NCBI GenBank assembly: GCA_951804985.1 | Contig: OX638131.1 | Coordinates: 39,312,044 to 39,376,043 of the forward strand | Source of the DNA: Dryomyza anilis | Taxonomy: Eukaryota; Arthropoda; Insecta; Diptera; Dryomyzidae | DNA: 64,000 nucleotides | Direction: 5' to 3' | Shown here: piece after piece, positions 25,310 through 37,359 of the stretch | Layout: the number at the start of each line of letters is the position of its first letter | Position numbering within the stretch: the first letter of the stretch is position 1 | Program-made: the position numbers and the translations under genes | The notes under the pieces: model-generated | What the model saw: only the letters and a program-made list of their open reading frames with translations | Database searches by the model: none | Told to the model about the DNA's origin: nothing

Positions 25310-26095
25310 ATTAGTTCCCGACAAGGTCATCAATGATGAATCGAGGACATTAGAAAACTTGTAATTCATGAATATGTCTACAACAATTTCATAACTGACA
25401 TTGCATTAAAGACGTCATACACCATATGTCATATATGCATATATCAATGACATTGTGAAAATCTGTCATTGATGAAATTTTATGGATGACGTCATTGATG
25501 AAAATTAACATTCACATCACATGCCCCTAAAGGTATACAGCATTTACGTTGTGAAATGCAATGTGAAATGCATACAACATACGTCTAGAGGCAGCATTTA
25601 CGCGTAAAACTGAAAATTTGCATTCGATGTCACCCTTCCATATAATTCATAGGCACAAATTGAGGGACCAATTTTTATAAAAGCGAGATAATAAGCAGTA
25701 GTAATGTAGATAGATGATGGCCGTTAGTGATATACGTTATTGACATTATACGTTATTGACATAAGTACACATACCATTCCAACCGAGAACAGAAGGAAAT
25801 AATAAACTTGAAATAATAAATAAAATAAAAAAAATAAAAAATAAATGTAAATTAAAAAATATAAATTAAAAAATAAGTAAAATTATATAAAAAAAAAATG
25901 TTTACAAAAAAAAAATATATGTATGACAATCATTTATGACTTCATTGATGAATGACTTGCATGACATCGTTAATGCTGCACGCAGGAATCAATGGACATT
26001 TGTATGAATGGCGAAAATACTATCGGTCATCGATGTTTCTGACCTGACATAGGGAAATCATTGAGGAATCATTGGTGACATTTCGCGCTGGGGAG
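25310..26095 (+). mobile_element. CCCAGCAGGAAATG-type TIR element, copy A
   Basis: It matches the element at 29009-29976 in inverted orientation over almost all its length (shared words include CGCGTAAAACTGAAAATTTG and ATCGATGTTTCTGACC-like sequence). Its ends have decayed (CATTTCGCGCTGGGG at the right). Non-coding and rich in ATGACATT words. Confidence 0.7.
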
Positions 26096-26129
26096 GTATA
26101 TGGTATATTATGGATATTAATGGATAAGT

Positions 26130-26842
26130 AACATACTTTAGGAGGCGTGGCCGTCAGTCTGTATACACACTAACTTGAATAATATTGGTTGAAAAATATT
26201 GGTTTGGATGACAGTTTTTCATATATTTTATTTCCTAGGTTTGCTATTGACTACCCAGAGGTAGTAGACAAATAATTATTTTTTTGACGTTGATGTTGAT
26301 AGTCGCTGGGATCGAACCCTGGACCTTTCGGCTCGTAGTCCAACACAAATACCCAAGTAACCATTAGCTGTATAAAAAGGCTTGATAAAGCTCTCACAGA
26401 AGCATTTCTTACATATAGCACTTTTAGTTACAATTGCAACTATTACTCACATATATTTTACAGTTACGCCAACAAGTTTTTATTGGGGTTTGACAGAGGT
26501 TAAATAGTTGCTTGTACAGCTTTCGCGTTTTTATAAGTTGGACAAGCTATTTTACAACTCTTAAGCATCAATATTATACAGCTAATGTGCAACTTGGGTA
26601 GTTATAAAATTTAAAACCTTAAAATTTACATAAAATGATGTATTTCAAAAATGGGCTCACATTTTGAATTATGGACATATGAGAGAATAAAGTAATAAGT
26701 GTGTGCAACCTAATTGAGAATTTTAAAATTTAGGTACAATTAATTATTCTACATTATTATACCCACAAAAATTTGGAATCTTCCATAGTCGGTCCCGAAA
26801 CTATAAGTCACGTCCATGTGATTTAACTTTCCTTACTCGTTA
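26130..26842 (+). mobile_element. Decayed mini-me-type repeat with a SINE-head scrap
   Basis: AGGAGGCGTGGCCGTCAGTCTG at the left and CCATAGTCGGTCCCGAAACT plus a CTTTCCTTACTCGT end at the right match mini-me landmarks in order. The middle is diverged and holds the SINE-head scrap at 26302-26346. Confidence 0.45.
26302..26346 (-). repeat. tRNA-like SINE head scrap
   Basis: The minus strand gives GGACTACGAGCCGAAAGGTC and a B-box GGGTTCGATCCC. The anticodon-loop position reads ACG, compatible with origin from a tRNA-Arg. Truncated, with no D-arm. Confidence 0.5.
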
Positions 26843-27429
26843 TTATAAAAAATCTTTAATTAAAATAGAGGCAAATGTACCAGTCCGTCCATACATTTAC
26901 CGCATTGTAATAATATAGTCGGACTAGATGCAAAAACAAATAAACTTCTTAGCATTTAAAATTCTTTACAACTCAGTTCAATTGGATTTTATAAACCTTA
27001 TGCATTTTGTAAGACCTTTAATTCGGGTACATTTGTGAAACCAATAATTCATTAAAAATTCGGGGCATGTATAGTCCTGAGAAATAATAGAATATTTCTC
27101 AGGGCTATACTATGGAAATAGAAATGTTTCAAAAAAAAAAAATGTTTTCATATAAACTCAAATAATAATGTGTTAAGTATTTAATGTAATTGACCGATTA
27201 AAATCAAAATGCAACATTATTTTAATAGTAAGAAAAACTATAAATTGTATAGTATTTTTTTTCTGACAGTACGATATCTGTAAATCAGCAACTGACATTT
27301 AAAGAATTTAGTTTAAAAGTTTTACTTTTAAAACGACGATATCATATTGTTATCTATATAGCAAATGATCTAATAATAAAGCACTTTTGTTAATCATTAT
27401 AATTCAAAATTAATTTCAGTTTTGCTTTT

Positions 27430-28290
27430 ATTAAAAGAGTCTGGTCTGGTCGCTGCGAGTCGTCGACCTAGTGCTTCCACGCACAATTGAAGAATGCATG
27501 ATAAACTATTTGATAACCCTATTGATTGGATGCTTGGCTGCACGTCCAGATTTTGTTGCTATAAACAACAACTTATTTGTGTACTTACTTACTATATTTA
27601 ATGGGTTCATAATACATTCGATTTCTGAACATAAAATGCACTTTTATTGGCAGTCGTACAAAAATCCAGCAGATAATTTGCCAAAATTGAAAAATGCATA
27701 GACTACACATAAACTTTACAGCGTTTTTGTTTGTTTGTTTGTTGCACTAACAACTTTTGTAATCTTCTTGGTTGCAGAAGTTCGTGAACTCTTGCCAAAA
27801 AATAAAAATTAATAGAAAAAACCCTCTTGCAGCAAATGTGTCGTTATTGCGTTGTCCGGGCATGTTTACCAGCAGGTTTGAATTGACAAGGAATACACAA
27901 CAACAACACACAGTTAGAGTACCACAAACAGCAAATCTACTAAAGTCAGGCGTTGGCCATGTTCAAACTCGGTCGCATTTACAACGTCACCCCCGATTTT
28001 TGTACTTGCGGCAAGGTGTGATGTTGTTGCAAACAAATTATCTCAAGTGTAGCAAAAAAAAAATATTGTCATGGTTACTGCACCCGCCCCTGGCTAACGA
28101 GCACGACCGACCGACCAGTATTTCCCGGAGCTCAAATGTGCTCGAGTTCATTTGCGGCACCAGTAAGCAGAGCGTTCAACTGAACAGTGATACCACGGTG
28201 GACGACGGAACGGACTTGGAATAGGGAATAACGAATTACGAATAGGGGGAGAGGTCGCTGTACCTGGTTATGTTCAATTTTGTTTTACCA
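27430..28290. other. Low-copy, GC-richer island; possible exon or regulatory DNA
   Basis: It is flanked by AT-rich repeats but itself free of them. A TTGGTTGCAG/AAGTTC acceptor-like site at about 27777 precedes a 150-codon open frame (27772-28224) without any recognisable domain and with low-complexity Gln/His. GAGCGTTCAACTGAACAGTG near 28170 looks like fly initiator sequence. It may be untranslated exon sequence. I could not link it by splice phase to any coding exon. Confidence 0.25.
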
Positions 28291-28368
28291 AATTTTTGCT
28301 ACCGAAACGAACACTTTTTGCAAACATGTGCTAATGTTGAGAAAATTGGTTTAGATGCAGACATGGTC

Positions 28369-28390
28369 GTATGTGTGTGTGTGTGTCTCC
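28369..28390. repeat. Short (GT)n microsatellite
   Basis: A short GT run with single interruptions. It causes overlapping frames on both strands that are not genes. Confidence 0.8.
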
Positions 28391-29008
28391 ATGTGCATGT
28401 GTGTGGCAGTTTATGTATGTATTCCAAAGTGTTAAAATGGGTTTTGTATTCTGTAGTGCGTGAGTTTGACATTTAAACAACTTTTGCGTTTTTATTTTTA
28501 GGTATAGCTTCAGACACACGCAGAATACAGGGGATATTCTTACGGCACACGCATACATTCTGAGTAATATTAAATTTTCACTTTTTCTTTATCTATTGAA
28601 AGATTCCAATAACAGTCACATATAGTAATAATTTTCAGTTCGTGGATGTAGATACAACCCAAAGGTTTTTCCATTTTGTATACTAAAAGTTAAATGGATC
28701 AGTAGCAAAATTTACCAGTTCTGAACTACCGGAGTGGATATACAGTTAAATTGTTTATCTGTTTATATCACTAATCAGAGGGAAATCATTTTTGTTTACT
28801 TCAAAATTAGTCAATTAAGTAATATAATCCGCAGGGCTGGGATTTTGATGACCCAAAATAAGTTCTACTATATGTTAGATAAAAAAAGAGTAATCCCATT
28901 TCTAATACATCTACGATTCTGGTTAAAAGTAATATACTTTGTAAGGAAGCTGTGCTGAATCTATTCTACCCGTTATTAATTGATGTATGTAAATTATATC
29001 GGCAATAT

Positions 29009-29354
29009 CCCAGCAGGAAATGTCACCAATGATTCCTCAATGATTCCCCTATGTCAGGTTAGAAACATCGATGACCGATAGCATTTTCGGCCTGCAAAGC
29101 ATTGATGACATTTTCATACAAATCTGCACTGATTCATGCATGATGTAGCATTAACGATGTCATGCACGTCATTCGTCAATGAAGTCACAAATGTTTGTCA
29201 TACTTATATATATAAATATTTTTATTTCATTTATATTTTAATTTATATTTTTTAATTTAATTTTTTTTTTATTTATCTTATTTTATTTATTATTTCAATT
29301 TTATTATTTTTCTGTTCTCGGTCAATAACGGCCTTCATCTATCATCATTATATA

Positions 29355-29451
<97 letters not shown>

Positions 29452-29976
29452 ATTTCATTTATTTTTCAATTTATATTTTTTAATTAATTTTTTTTTTTAT
29501 TTATCTTATTTTATTTATTATTTTAATTTTATTATTTTTTTCTGTTCTCGGTCAATAACGTACTTCACTAACGGCCTTCATCTATCATCATTACTACTTC
29601 TTATTATCTCGCTTTTATACCTATGAATTTGTACCTATGAATTATATGGCAGGGTGACATCGAATGCAAATTTTCAGTTTTACGCGTAAATGCTGCACCT
29701 AGACGTATGTTGTATGCATTTCACATTGCATTTCACAACGTAAATGCTGCATACCTTTAGCGGCATGTGACGTGAATGTTAATTTTCATGACGTCTTTAA
29801 TAACATTTCATCAATGACAGATTTTCACAATGTCATTAATATATGTATATATGACATATGGTGTAGGACGTTTTTAATGTCATTTATGAAATTGTTGTAG
29901 ACATATTCATCAATGACAAATTTTCCTTGATTCATCATTGATGACCTTGTCGTCAATGAGGCCATTTCCTGCTGGG
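29009..29976 (-). mobile_element. CCCAGCAGGAAATG TIR element, copy B, complete
   Basis: The ends are CCCAGCAGGAAATG (29009-29022) and its exact complement (29963-29976), and both flanks are ATAT. The interior carries an AT-rich tandem duplication: TTTTCTGTTCTCGGTCAATA occurs in two places, near 29310 and 29540, separated by a (TA)n tract. No transposase is encoded. The orientation is opposite to the copy at 25310-26095. Confidence 0.8.
29350..29434. repeat. (TA)n microsatellite inside the TIR element
   Basis: About 85 nt of TA with a few substitutions, sitting between the two duplicated internal units of the element. Confidence 0.9.
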
Positions 29977-29979
29977 ATA

Positions 29980-30910
29980 TCTACGTTCTCCAAGAGACTT
30001 TAAATTTAGTAGTTTCAGACGATCTTCATATGGGGGAAGATGTAAGTTATATACCTAATAACAACCCTTGAGAGCGAAGTGTAGGAATTTTTAAAGTAGT
30101 CAATATGAACATAATTAAAATAAAAATACCGAACGACTAAAAAAGCCAAAAAATGACAAATGCATTAAAAAATAAAATGTCATCAATATACGAGCCCTGA
30201 TAACACTATTCTACAAAGATTTTCTACCGAACTGAAAAATAAAATTTCTGATGGATGTCGGTCTCCTGATTCATGCGTACTCAGCCCATCACAAAAGTGT
30301 GTCGAGAGAGTAATTTATCACAATTTTTAGGTAACACAAATTTCTTTTTGATTTTTTGCAAAAACTAATAACTGGACACAGATTTTTTGCCCATTATCTG
30401 TTGGGTAAGGTTTATATTTTATTTTGTGATAAAGTTTGCATCTGTAGCTTGTCGAAATCGATCGATAAATTCAGATATAAAGTACCAAAAATGGTATTTT
30501 TTTGCAACTTTGACTCGACAACAACGCTCAATAATTCCAAAACCATTGATACATTTAAATTTTTTCTGGTTTATTGTTTCCTGAACATTTCTGACATTAC
30601 ACTCGACTCTCCATTAGCCACACGTCTACTGGCGATGCCATCTGATACAATATCGACGGAAATCATACCAAGATGAAATCTTTTGTATCCGCCAACCTAA
30701 TATATACAACTTGTTTACCCCTGACCGTGAGTCATGTGGGGGGATCTAACCGAATATTCAAGGACGACTCTAAATTTAATCAAGGATCTGGTGCTTTGTG
30801 GAGTGTTTGTAGAATCGGATAATCACAGACTTCACTTTGCCTTATGTGACAATGTCTCGGTATAAAAGCTGTAAAAAGATTGATATCGGACAACCATTAT
30901 CTTATTCATA
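29980..30910. other. Unassigned sequence, no gene confirmed
   Basis: A GTGTCGAGAGAGTAATTTATC word at about 30299 also occurs at about 25254. In both places it lies next to a GTTACCTAAAAA-type word, but in opposite relative orientation. The 106-codon frame at 30356-30676 shows no domain I recognise. Confidence 0.3.
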
Positions 30911-30914
30911 CTTA

Positions 30915-31140
30915 TGCCTAGTTTTCACTATGTCATTTTGTGTCAGTTTCATGTTCGAAAATTTCTCAAATTTGTTGTTTTTGGATATGGCAAAGTTCTA
31001 AAAAAAAAATGCCAACATGTTGGCATTTTGACATCGACTGACATGGATAATGAACATTTTAATTTTGAACAGTTTCTGCTTCGCAATCACAATGTAAAGA
31101 AATCAAATATGATACAAAATGACATAGTGAAAACCAGGCA
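30915..31140. mobile_element. PIF/Harbinger-type MITE with TTA target duplication
   Basis: The ends TGCCTAGTTTTCACTATGTC and its near-perfect complement bound 226 nt, and TTA lies on both sides (30912-30914 and 31141-31143). A 3-bp TTA/TWA duplication is the rule for PIF/Harbinger elements. At the centre (31006-31029) sits a perfect 24-bp palindrome AAAATGCCAACA/TGTTGGCATTTT. The 76-codon frame over it is an artefact. Confidence 0.82.
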
Positions 31141-31144
31141 TTAG

Positions 31145-33870
31145 TGATGTCTCAGCTATGACGTACATCCAAATTTTTTCAAATGTTTTCAAAAATTTGA
31201 TATGCACTTGCTTTTCAAATGCAAATAAACCACTTTAAAGAATTGAATTTTTATTTTATTTTTTAACGTACTTTAAGAATACGGATTTTATCGCTCGGTG
31301 TTACCACATATATACAGGGAATTAATAGGTTGATTAGACCGACTATAACTTTCATAATTCTTACTAACTTCCATACCGTACTGTTCTTTTAATATGGTTT
31401 AAAAGTTATCATTTCGATGAATTTGTATTTTTGTTTAAGTCTAAGGATTAGGATTAAATTGGTCTGAACGATTCTATAAAACAATTCAAGAGCGTTTTGT
31501 ATTTAAAGTCATTAATTCATAAAAAGTTTCTGATTGTTTTATGAGCTCTTAGAAAAAAGATTTATAGAATTCACACATTTAAGATACTTTTCGAATTCAA
31601 ATAAAATGCAGCTCCAAGTTGTTATTTGGCGCAACGGATTTCTGTTTTTACAAAATCGGATACAAAATCGGATACCAAAAAGTTAAAATTAATCCTTTTA
31701 ATTCAAGGTAAGGTAAAACATAAAATCGTTGAATTCAGTGCGAAATAATCATGTTTAATAGAAAAATCCCAAACCATTAAGAGATCTTGTCTAACCAGGT
31801 TAAGGTTCCATGGCATAACCTCATCAATGTGAGTCAATAAACCCATTGCCAACATTTTAAACATCAAATAATAGCAACAAAACCATGGTAGTTACCATGC
31901 GAATCATTTGTCGAATGACTGGGACGATGTGAGGAATGTCGCGACAGAAATTATCGCAGACATAGGGCGAAAACATTGTAAAACAATAAACGAGCTCAAC
32001 ATATGAACACAGACACAATGCATTGTGCCACACAAACATGGCTTCACAAATACTTAGACAGACCCCACATAACATATACCCATCTAAAATATTGAAAAAA
32101 AAAATTCATACTTACGACAATACCAGACCAGACAAAAGCAACAATACCAAAAGACCAAAGACTTTGTCCAAAACTCACGCACGGCACATGAAAACTCGTT
32201 GAGTTGGAAGAAAAGTTCTAAAGGCCAAACTCCGCGAACAGCAGGAAAAATCAATGTTAGACGATTACGAACGTCTGTCTGCACTTTAAATTAATTTAAT
32301 ATTGTACAAAAATGTTGTATCTTAAAGTTCACTCATACATAGAACAGAATGGAACAGACGGAGTCATAACAGTGCAGCACGTGTCCGTCTCGCACTCTCA
32401 CCGCACAAACACTGACTACGGAAATGTGGCTCCTTGCACGTTAAACTCTGCGTTTCGCGCAGAGGATGCATTTTCCGTTTATCGTTTGTTTGTTTGGTCT
32501 CCATTTACGAGGAGGTGTAACATGGGTCTCGTGTCTGAAATTGAGCTATAATAAAAAGCGGTCCCAATAGGAGATGCATAAAAATAGACGAAAGTTCATT
32601 GTGTGTATTGTGTATGTGTAGTAAGTATTGGGGGAGCGAGCGAGTTATTTTCCGGTGGGTGTTTGTTGGTGGTGTCTACTACATGATACGCTTATTCGTG
32701 AGCACTGTTCTCGTAAAACTTCCTATTACTATAAGTGTAGTAGATTACAAAGTGGAGTAGATAAAGAATTTAGAAGTTTTGTCTACACATTCCTGCACAC
32801 AGAAAAATTCAATTTTGCCATGAGGTTGTTAGAAAAGAAATGTTAATTATAAGAACCAATTTCATTCGGTTAAAATGGAATTTCTACGAATATGTTGATA
32901 GAAGTAAAATTAAAAGGTTATATTCACTTTTGTCATCAGTTTGAAACAAACAAAAGAATGAATGGATAATCAGAGTGTTTATTATATCTGAAATCGATTA
33001 CGTAATATTTGATTTAAATCGATTTCAAAACAATTGATTGAAAATATGATCATTGCCTTTGCATGCCCTTATCATGCTTAGCATACCATGGTTTACATTA
33101 TCTAAATAGTTAATGTTCCCGATCATAGCCACATTATTTTTTCCTCATAACGAAATTAGCATCAGGCATTTATCGAGATTTAATGAGAGAAACCCTTTTA
33201 TGCTCGGGCTCTGACAAGGCTATTGTCGGGTAAATAATAAAATGGGGAATTGCCCGATCAGTACATGAACATGGCCTGAGGTCAGTACATGATCAGGACA
33301 CTGCGTTACAAGGACATTATGGGCCTCGGCATATCCCAATCATCTCTAATAATGACATGATCACTTCATGACCGTGACCCTACCAAAATTTCTACTAGGG
33401 TGATAATTTTCTCGATAATTTTCTTGAATTATGCGAATTATTCTTGAATTATTGACTTTTGGGTAACCTTCTTGCACTTAATACCGCTTCGGCACAGGTT
33501 TTATGAGAGCCAGAACTTAGATTACATTTATATCTACACTGTCTGATATTAAAAATAATTATAAGGAGACCGTTACGATCTGCTATTCGATCACTTTTAT
33601 AAATACACCTCATATAACACTAAAATTAACGGGAAAATACTCAATGTCACCAATCCCTCTATTCAGAATTTGGCATATATTTTACAAGAGCTTGAGTACA
33701 CAAATATAATATTACATAAACACTCCTCTGAGGTAGTATAGACTAATTATATGTATGAAGTAACATTAATTTGACTTTGCCATTGGTATATAGAAGACCA
33801 CGAATGTTATTAACTGTTGCGTCCTCAGATCATTTTTAAACCATTTATAATCTAAATAATTTATTATATA
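31145..33870. other. Low-copy region without a recognised gene
   Basis: A mini-me end scrap (TTAGACCGACTATAACTTT) is near 31336. From about 32330 to 32720 the sequence is GC-richer, with GTGTCCGTCTCGCACTCTCA and GGGGAGCGAGCGAG; it could be promoter or UTR DNA. Frames of 66-79 codons there have no domains. The 33120-33420 part is rich in ATGATCA words in both orientations and may be another decayed TIR element. Confidence 0.3.
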
Positions 33871-33872
33871 AG

Positions 33873-34880
33873 ATTGGGATGACCTTGCCTGTCTCATACG
33901 ACTTATGTAGTCAGTTTATCAATGACCTTCTGTCATTGACCCAGAACCCAATTCATTCCTTTGCAGATGACAGTAACATTTGTCATTCATACTCGTTCAA
34001 CAAGCGCCCAAACTCTTTGGAGATTGAGAGTAAAAGACGCACTATGAATGACACGCTCAATAATGACCTTAAATCAATCTCAGAGTGGGGTGTTGCAAAT
34101 AGAGTAGATTTTAATGCCAACAAGACCCAATGTTGTCTGTTATCTCACAAAAGAATGGATTCACCCATCTCACCCCTCAATATGGGTGCTGTGGATATTG
34201 CACAGTCAGCTGCTCTTGACGTTCTGGGCATATCAATTCAATGTGATCTACGTTGGAATGATCACATATTTAATGTGTCGAAAGAAGCTGCCAAGTGCCT
34301 CGGTTTTTTAAAACGGTGTAAAACATACTTCACTCCTGCTGACCTGCGAACTGTCTACACTACCTATATTCGCCAAAAATGGAATTCGATTCGCACATTT
34401 GGGCAGGAGCTTCAAAATCCTCCTTGGAGTTCCTGGACCGAATTCAACAACGAGCGATATATTTGATAGGGGATGAAAATATCTTATCGTTTATTGGTTC
34501 TCTTGAGCACCGAAGGACCGTTGGGTGTGTAAGCCTGTTTTATAAGTATTACAACGGTAAGTGTTCGAGTGAAATACATGGCCTGATTCCACCAGGTCGT
34601 GTGTTTTCTCGTTCTACTCGGGCATCTAATCAAGCCCACCCCTTCGTAGTCCACTCGACTCTCAACAGAACCACGCAGATAATTCGTTCTTCAGTCGCAC
34701 GACACGTTTGTGGAACAATCTCCCTGCGTCCGTTTTTCCCGACATTTTTGATATTGGCAAGTTCAAAACAAACATTCACCGACACTACTCCATCTTTCCC
34801 CCCCTCCATTTAACCTATCATCCCTTCTTACGATCAACACTGTGCATTGCGTTGGTTAATTTGTAAAAACAAAAAAAATA
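33873..34880 (+). pseudogene. 5'-truncated LINE: reverse transcriptase 3' half, frameshifted
   Basis: The first frame (33879-34466) reads FINDLLSLTQNPIHSFADDS, with the FADD form of the catalytic YxDD motif of reverse transcriptase. ISEWGVANRVDFNANKTQCC (palm/thumb) and a VLGISIQCDLRWNDHI motif follow. After a frameshift near 34379 the second frame (34379-34813) gives HIWAGASKSSLEFLDRIQQR and LEHRRTVGCVSLFYKYYNGK, the C-terminal region common in Jockey/CR1-like LINEs. The 5' half, with endonuclease and the first catalytic Asp motif, is missing. The tail with GATCAACACTGTGCATTG is shared with the fragments at 10691 and 22327. Dead copy. Confidence 0.85.
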
Positions 34881-34898
34881 TCCATTGATAGAACACAT

Positions 34899-36364
34899 AC
34901 ACTCAGAGAAAAAACATGGTTGTGGTGATCATATTTGAAGGGCATCATAATATGTTTGGAGGTTATGGTTGTAGCAAATCATATAATTTGTCTAATATGA
35001 TCCTCTGTGACAAAATTGCGTACCATAATATTATCTTCAGTGACAATAGTACGATTTTCTACAACCATACCATGGTCCTCAGTGATCATACGCCGATTTC
35101 ACACAACCATACTATGGATATCAGTGACCATACTATGGTTGTCAGTGACCATACTATGGTTGTCAGTGACCAAACTATGGTTGTCAGTGACCATACTATG
35201 GTTGTCAGTGACCATACTATGGTTGTCAGTGACCAAACTATGGTTGTCAGTGACCATACTATGGTTGTAAGTGACCATACTATGGTTGTCAGTGACCATA
35301 CTATGGTTGTCAGTGACCATACTATGGTTGTCAGTGACCATACTATGGTTGTCAGTGACCATACTATGGTTGTCAGTGACCATACTATGGTTGTCAGTGA
35401 CCATACTATGGTTGTCAGTGACCACACTATGGTTGTCAGTGACCATACTATGGTTGTCAGTGACCATACTATGGTTGTCAGTGACCATAGTATGATTACA
35501 CACAACCATACTAAGGTTGTCAGTAATCGTATTTCGATTTCATACAACCATAATATGGTCCTACGTGGCCTGTGATCATATTATTATATTATTATCCTAA
35601 ATTCCTGAAATAGCGGATTGAAAATAAATTATAAATAAGACACATGTTTAATAAATGATTATTTTATCTACATTTTTTATTATATAAGTATATATTTTTA
35701 AATAAAAGACACAATTTTGCAAACTCCGTGAAGCTATACTCTGTGCGAAGCTGTGCTTGCAATTGCCGGACAGCATCGTTCGAGTTTTATCGTGCACAAG
35801 GACTTTCGTGTAAAGTACAGCGTCACCGTCATGAAGTTGACAACGCGAGAACACGATTAATCACATTTGCATTAAACACGAGCAGTTAATGTTATTTATA
35901 GAAATATTAAGCATTTACAATTAACGTTTTAATTTCGGATACATGTTTATTTTTAATTTTAATGTCACGACAACAAAAACTCGACTGCACACCGCCTAGC
36001 CAACATGAAAGTGAGTAAGAGAGAGTAAAAAATGCCATTAAGTGAGAATTATATGGTTGTAAGTAATAAATTACTATATTATGATCAGTCAATGTCATGG
36101 TATGGTTGGTATTGACCATACTTTGTTCGTGGCAGTCTTTATCGTAATCATAACATGGTTCTTATCAACCATATTTTGGTTTTTCAGAAATACAATCATA
36201 TTATAATAATATATAATGTCTACTCTAATATGATTTTAGCGATCTTATTACTTTTGAAATAAAATTAAAAATACTATACTTTGATTGTGACAACCATGTA
36301 TGATTGTAAGGACCATAGCATGGTTGTCGTGATCATGTTGCAACCATATTATTTCTCTGCGTGT
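34899..36364. mobile_element. TIR element carrying a 21-bp minisatellite
   Basis: ACACTCAGAGAAAAAACATG at the left is mirrored at the right end (CATATTATTTCTCTGCGTGT), and sub-terminal ATGATCAC/ACCATGG words match as well. The minisatellite lies at 35105-35490 and flanking diverged units extend to 35570. The right half (35640-35900) is GC-richer and unlike the array. No transposase was recognised. Confidence 0.6.
35105..35490. repeat. 21-bp minisatellite of palindromic units
   Basis: About eighteen units of ACCATACTATGGTTGTCAGTG in tandem with rare substitutions (CATACT to CAAACT, CACACT). Each unit contains the inverted pair CCATA/TATGG. Because 21 is divisible by three, several frames on both strands stay open, giving SDHTMVV and similar heptad products. 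These are not genes. Confidence 0.95.
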
Positions 36365-36411
36365 AACTGATTTTGAATTAACAAAATATCAGATATTGCT
36401 ATACGTATTTT

Positions 36412-36447
36412 AAAATAGTTATGTGAAAGCGAACACATAACTATTTT
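36412..36447. repeat. Perfect 14-bp hairpin
   Basis: AAAATAGTTATGTG is followed after 8 nt by its exact complement CACATAACTATTTT. Diverged copies of CACATAACTACTTTT recur at about 36473 and 36589, so it is part of a decayed repeat rather than a structural RNA. Confidence 0.6.
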
Positions 36448-37149
36448 TGTATCGGCATTTCAAACACTTTTTCACATAGCTACTTTTATAACTTCTAGAC
36501 CAATAGAGATATTAAAAAAAATTTTTTGTGGAAGGATGGAGAATTGGTTGTAAATTTTTTTTTTTCAATAAAAAAAGTCAGTAAAAAACACATAACTACT
36601 TTTTAAGGCGCAACGACGATATTCAGAATAATATCCGTTGTATGTGTTTTCCATAGAGAAAACACCAGAGAAACAAACTTGAATATATTTCCCAACCACT
36701 TCTCTAAATATCTACCCTCAATATAGATATTCCCCTGTATACGTTTTAATTATCGGATCAAGTCACTTAACGAGTTGTATTATGAAAACCAATAAATATA
36801 TTTTAAAGGTTGATATGACATTTAATATATCAAGATGTTCTCATCATTTTTGTGAAATATAAGAGAATTTTTAAATATATGCTTGGTTCTATCTTCAATT
36901 CCCCCATAATGGGACATTCCACCTCAGAACGGCGATTTACATTTTTTCAAAATTGTCGTGTGGAATTGAAATAGATATTTATTATTTTAATATTGATATT
37001 TATTTAGAAAAGACATGAACACAGTCAGATCATATTTGTCATATAATTGATCGGGTTATACGAAATCAAACATACAATCAGTTCCCGATCTTGGTCCTAG
37101 TACATTTTCTTCTAAAGTTTTGATTTGTTGGCATTTCTTATGATTTAAA

Positions 37150-37350
37150 AGTTGGCGCTACAGTTTTATGGCCAAATCCGAACGACGGGTGAGAGCTTTT
37201 CATAGGCAATGTTTTACTCTCGAAGGTTTGCCATATATTGTCGTGAGGTATAGAAAAATGTTTCTATAAGATATTGTTAGCCCCAGTGCAGGCTTGAACC
37301 TGAACCTTTTGGCTCGCAGTCCAACGCACTAACCTTGAACTACCGACGCT
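37150..37350 (-). mobile_element. tRNA-derived SINE, copy 2, internally deleted
   Basis: Same family as 22012-22315: GTTGGCGCTACAG at the tail side and CCAGTGCAGGCTTGAACCTG / GGCTCGCAGTCCAACGCACT at the head. A segment of the body, including the GTCCCACCACTTTGAG part, is missing. Confidence 0.7.
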
Positions 37351-37359
37351 TGAGTTTGA

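Noticed and set aside
27772..28224. 150-codon open frame as a protein gene
   Set aside because: No recognisable domain, low-complexity Gln/His content and no supported splice partner. Kept only as a low-copy island.
30356..30676. 106-codon frame as a gene
   Set aside because: No recognisable domain, AT-rich codon composition, and a second frame overlaps it.
34916..35575. 219-codon frame with SDHTMVV heptads
   Set aside because: It is a product of a 21-bp minisatellite that is open in several frames on both strands.
36412..36447. Structural RNA or pre-miRNA from the 14-bp hairpin
   Set aside because: The stem is too short for a miRNA precursor and diverged copies of the same word lie nearby, pointing to a decayed repeat.
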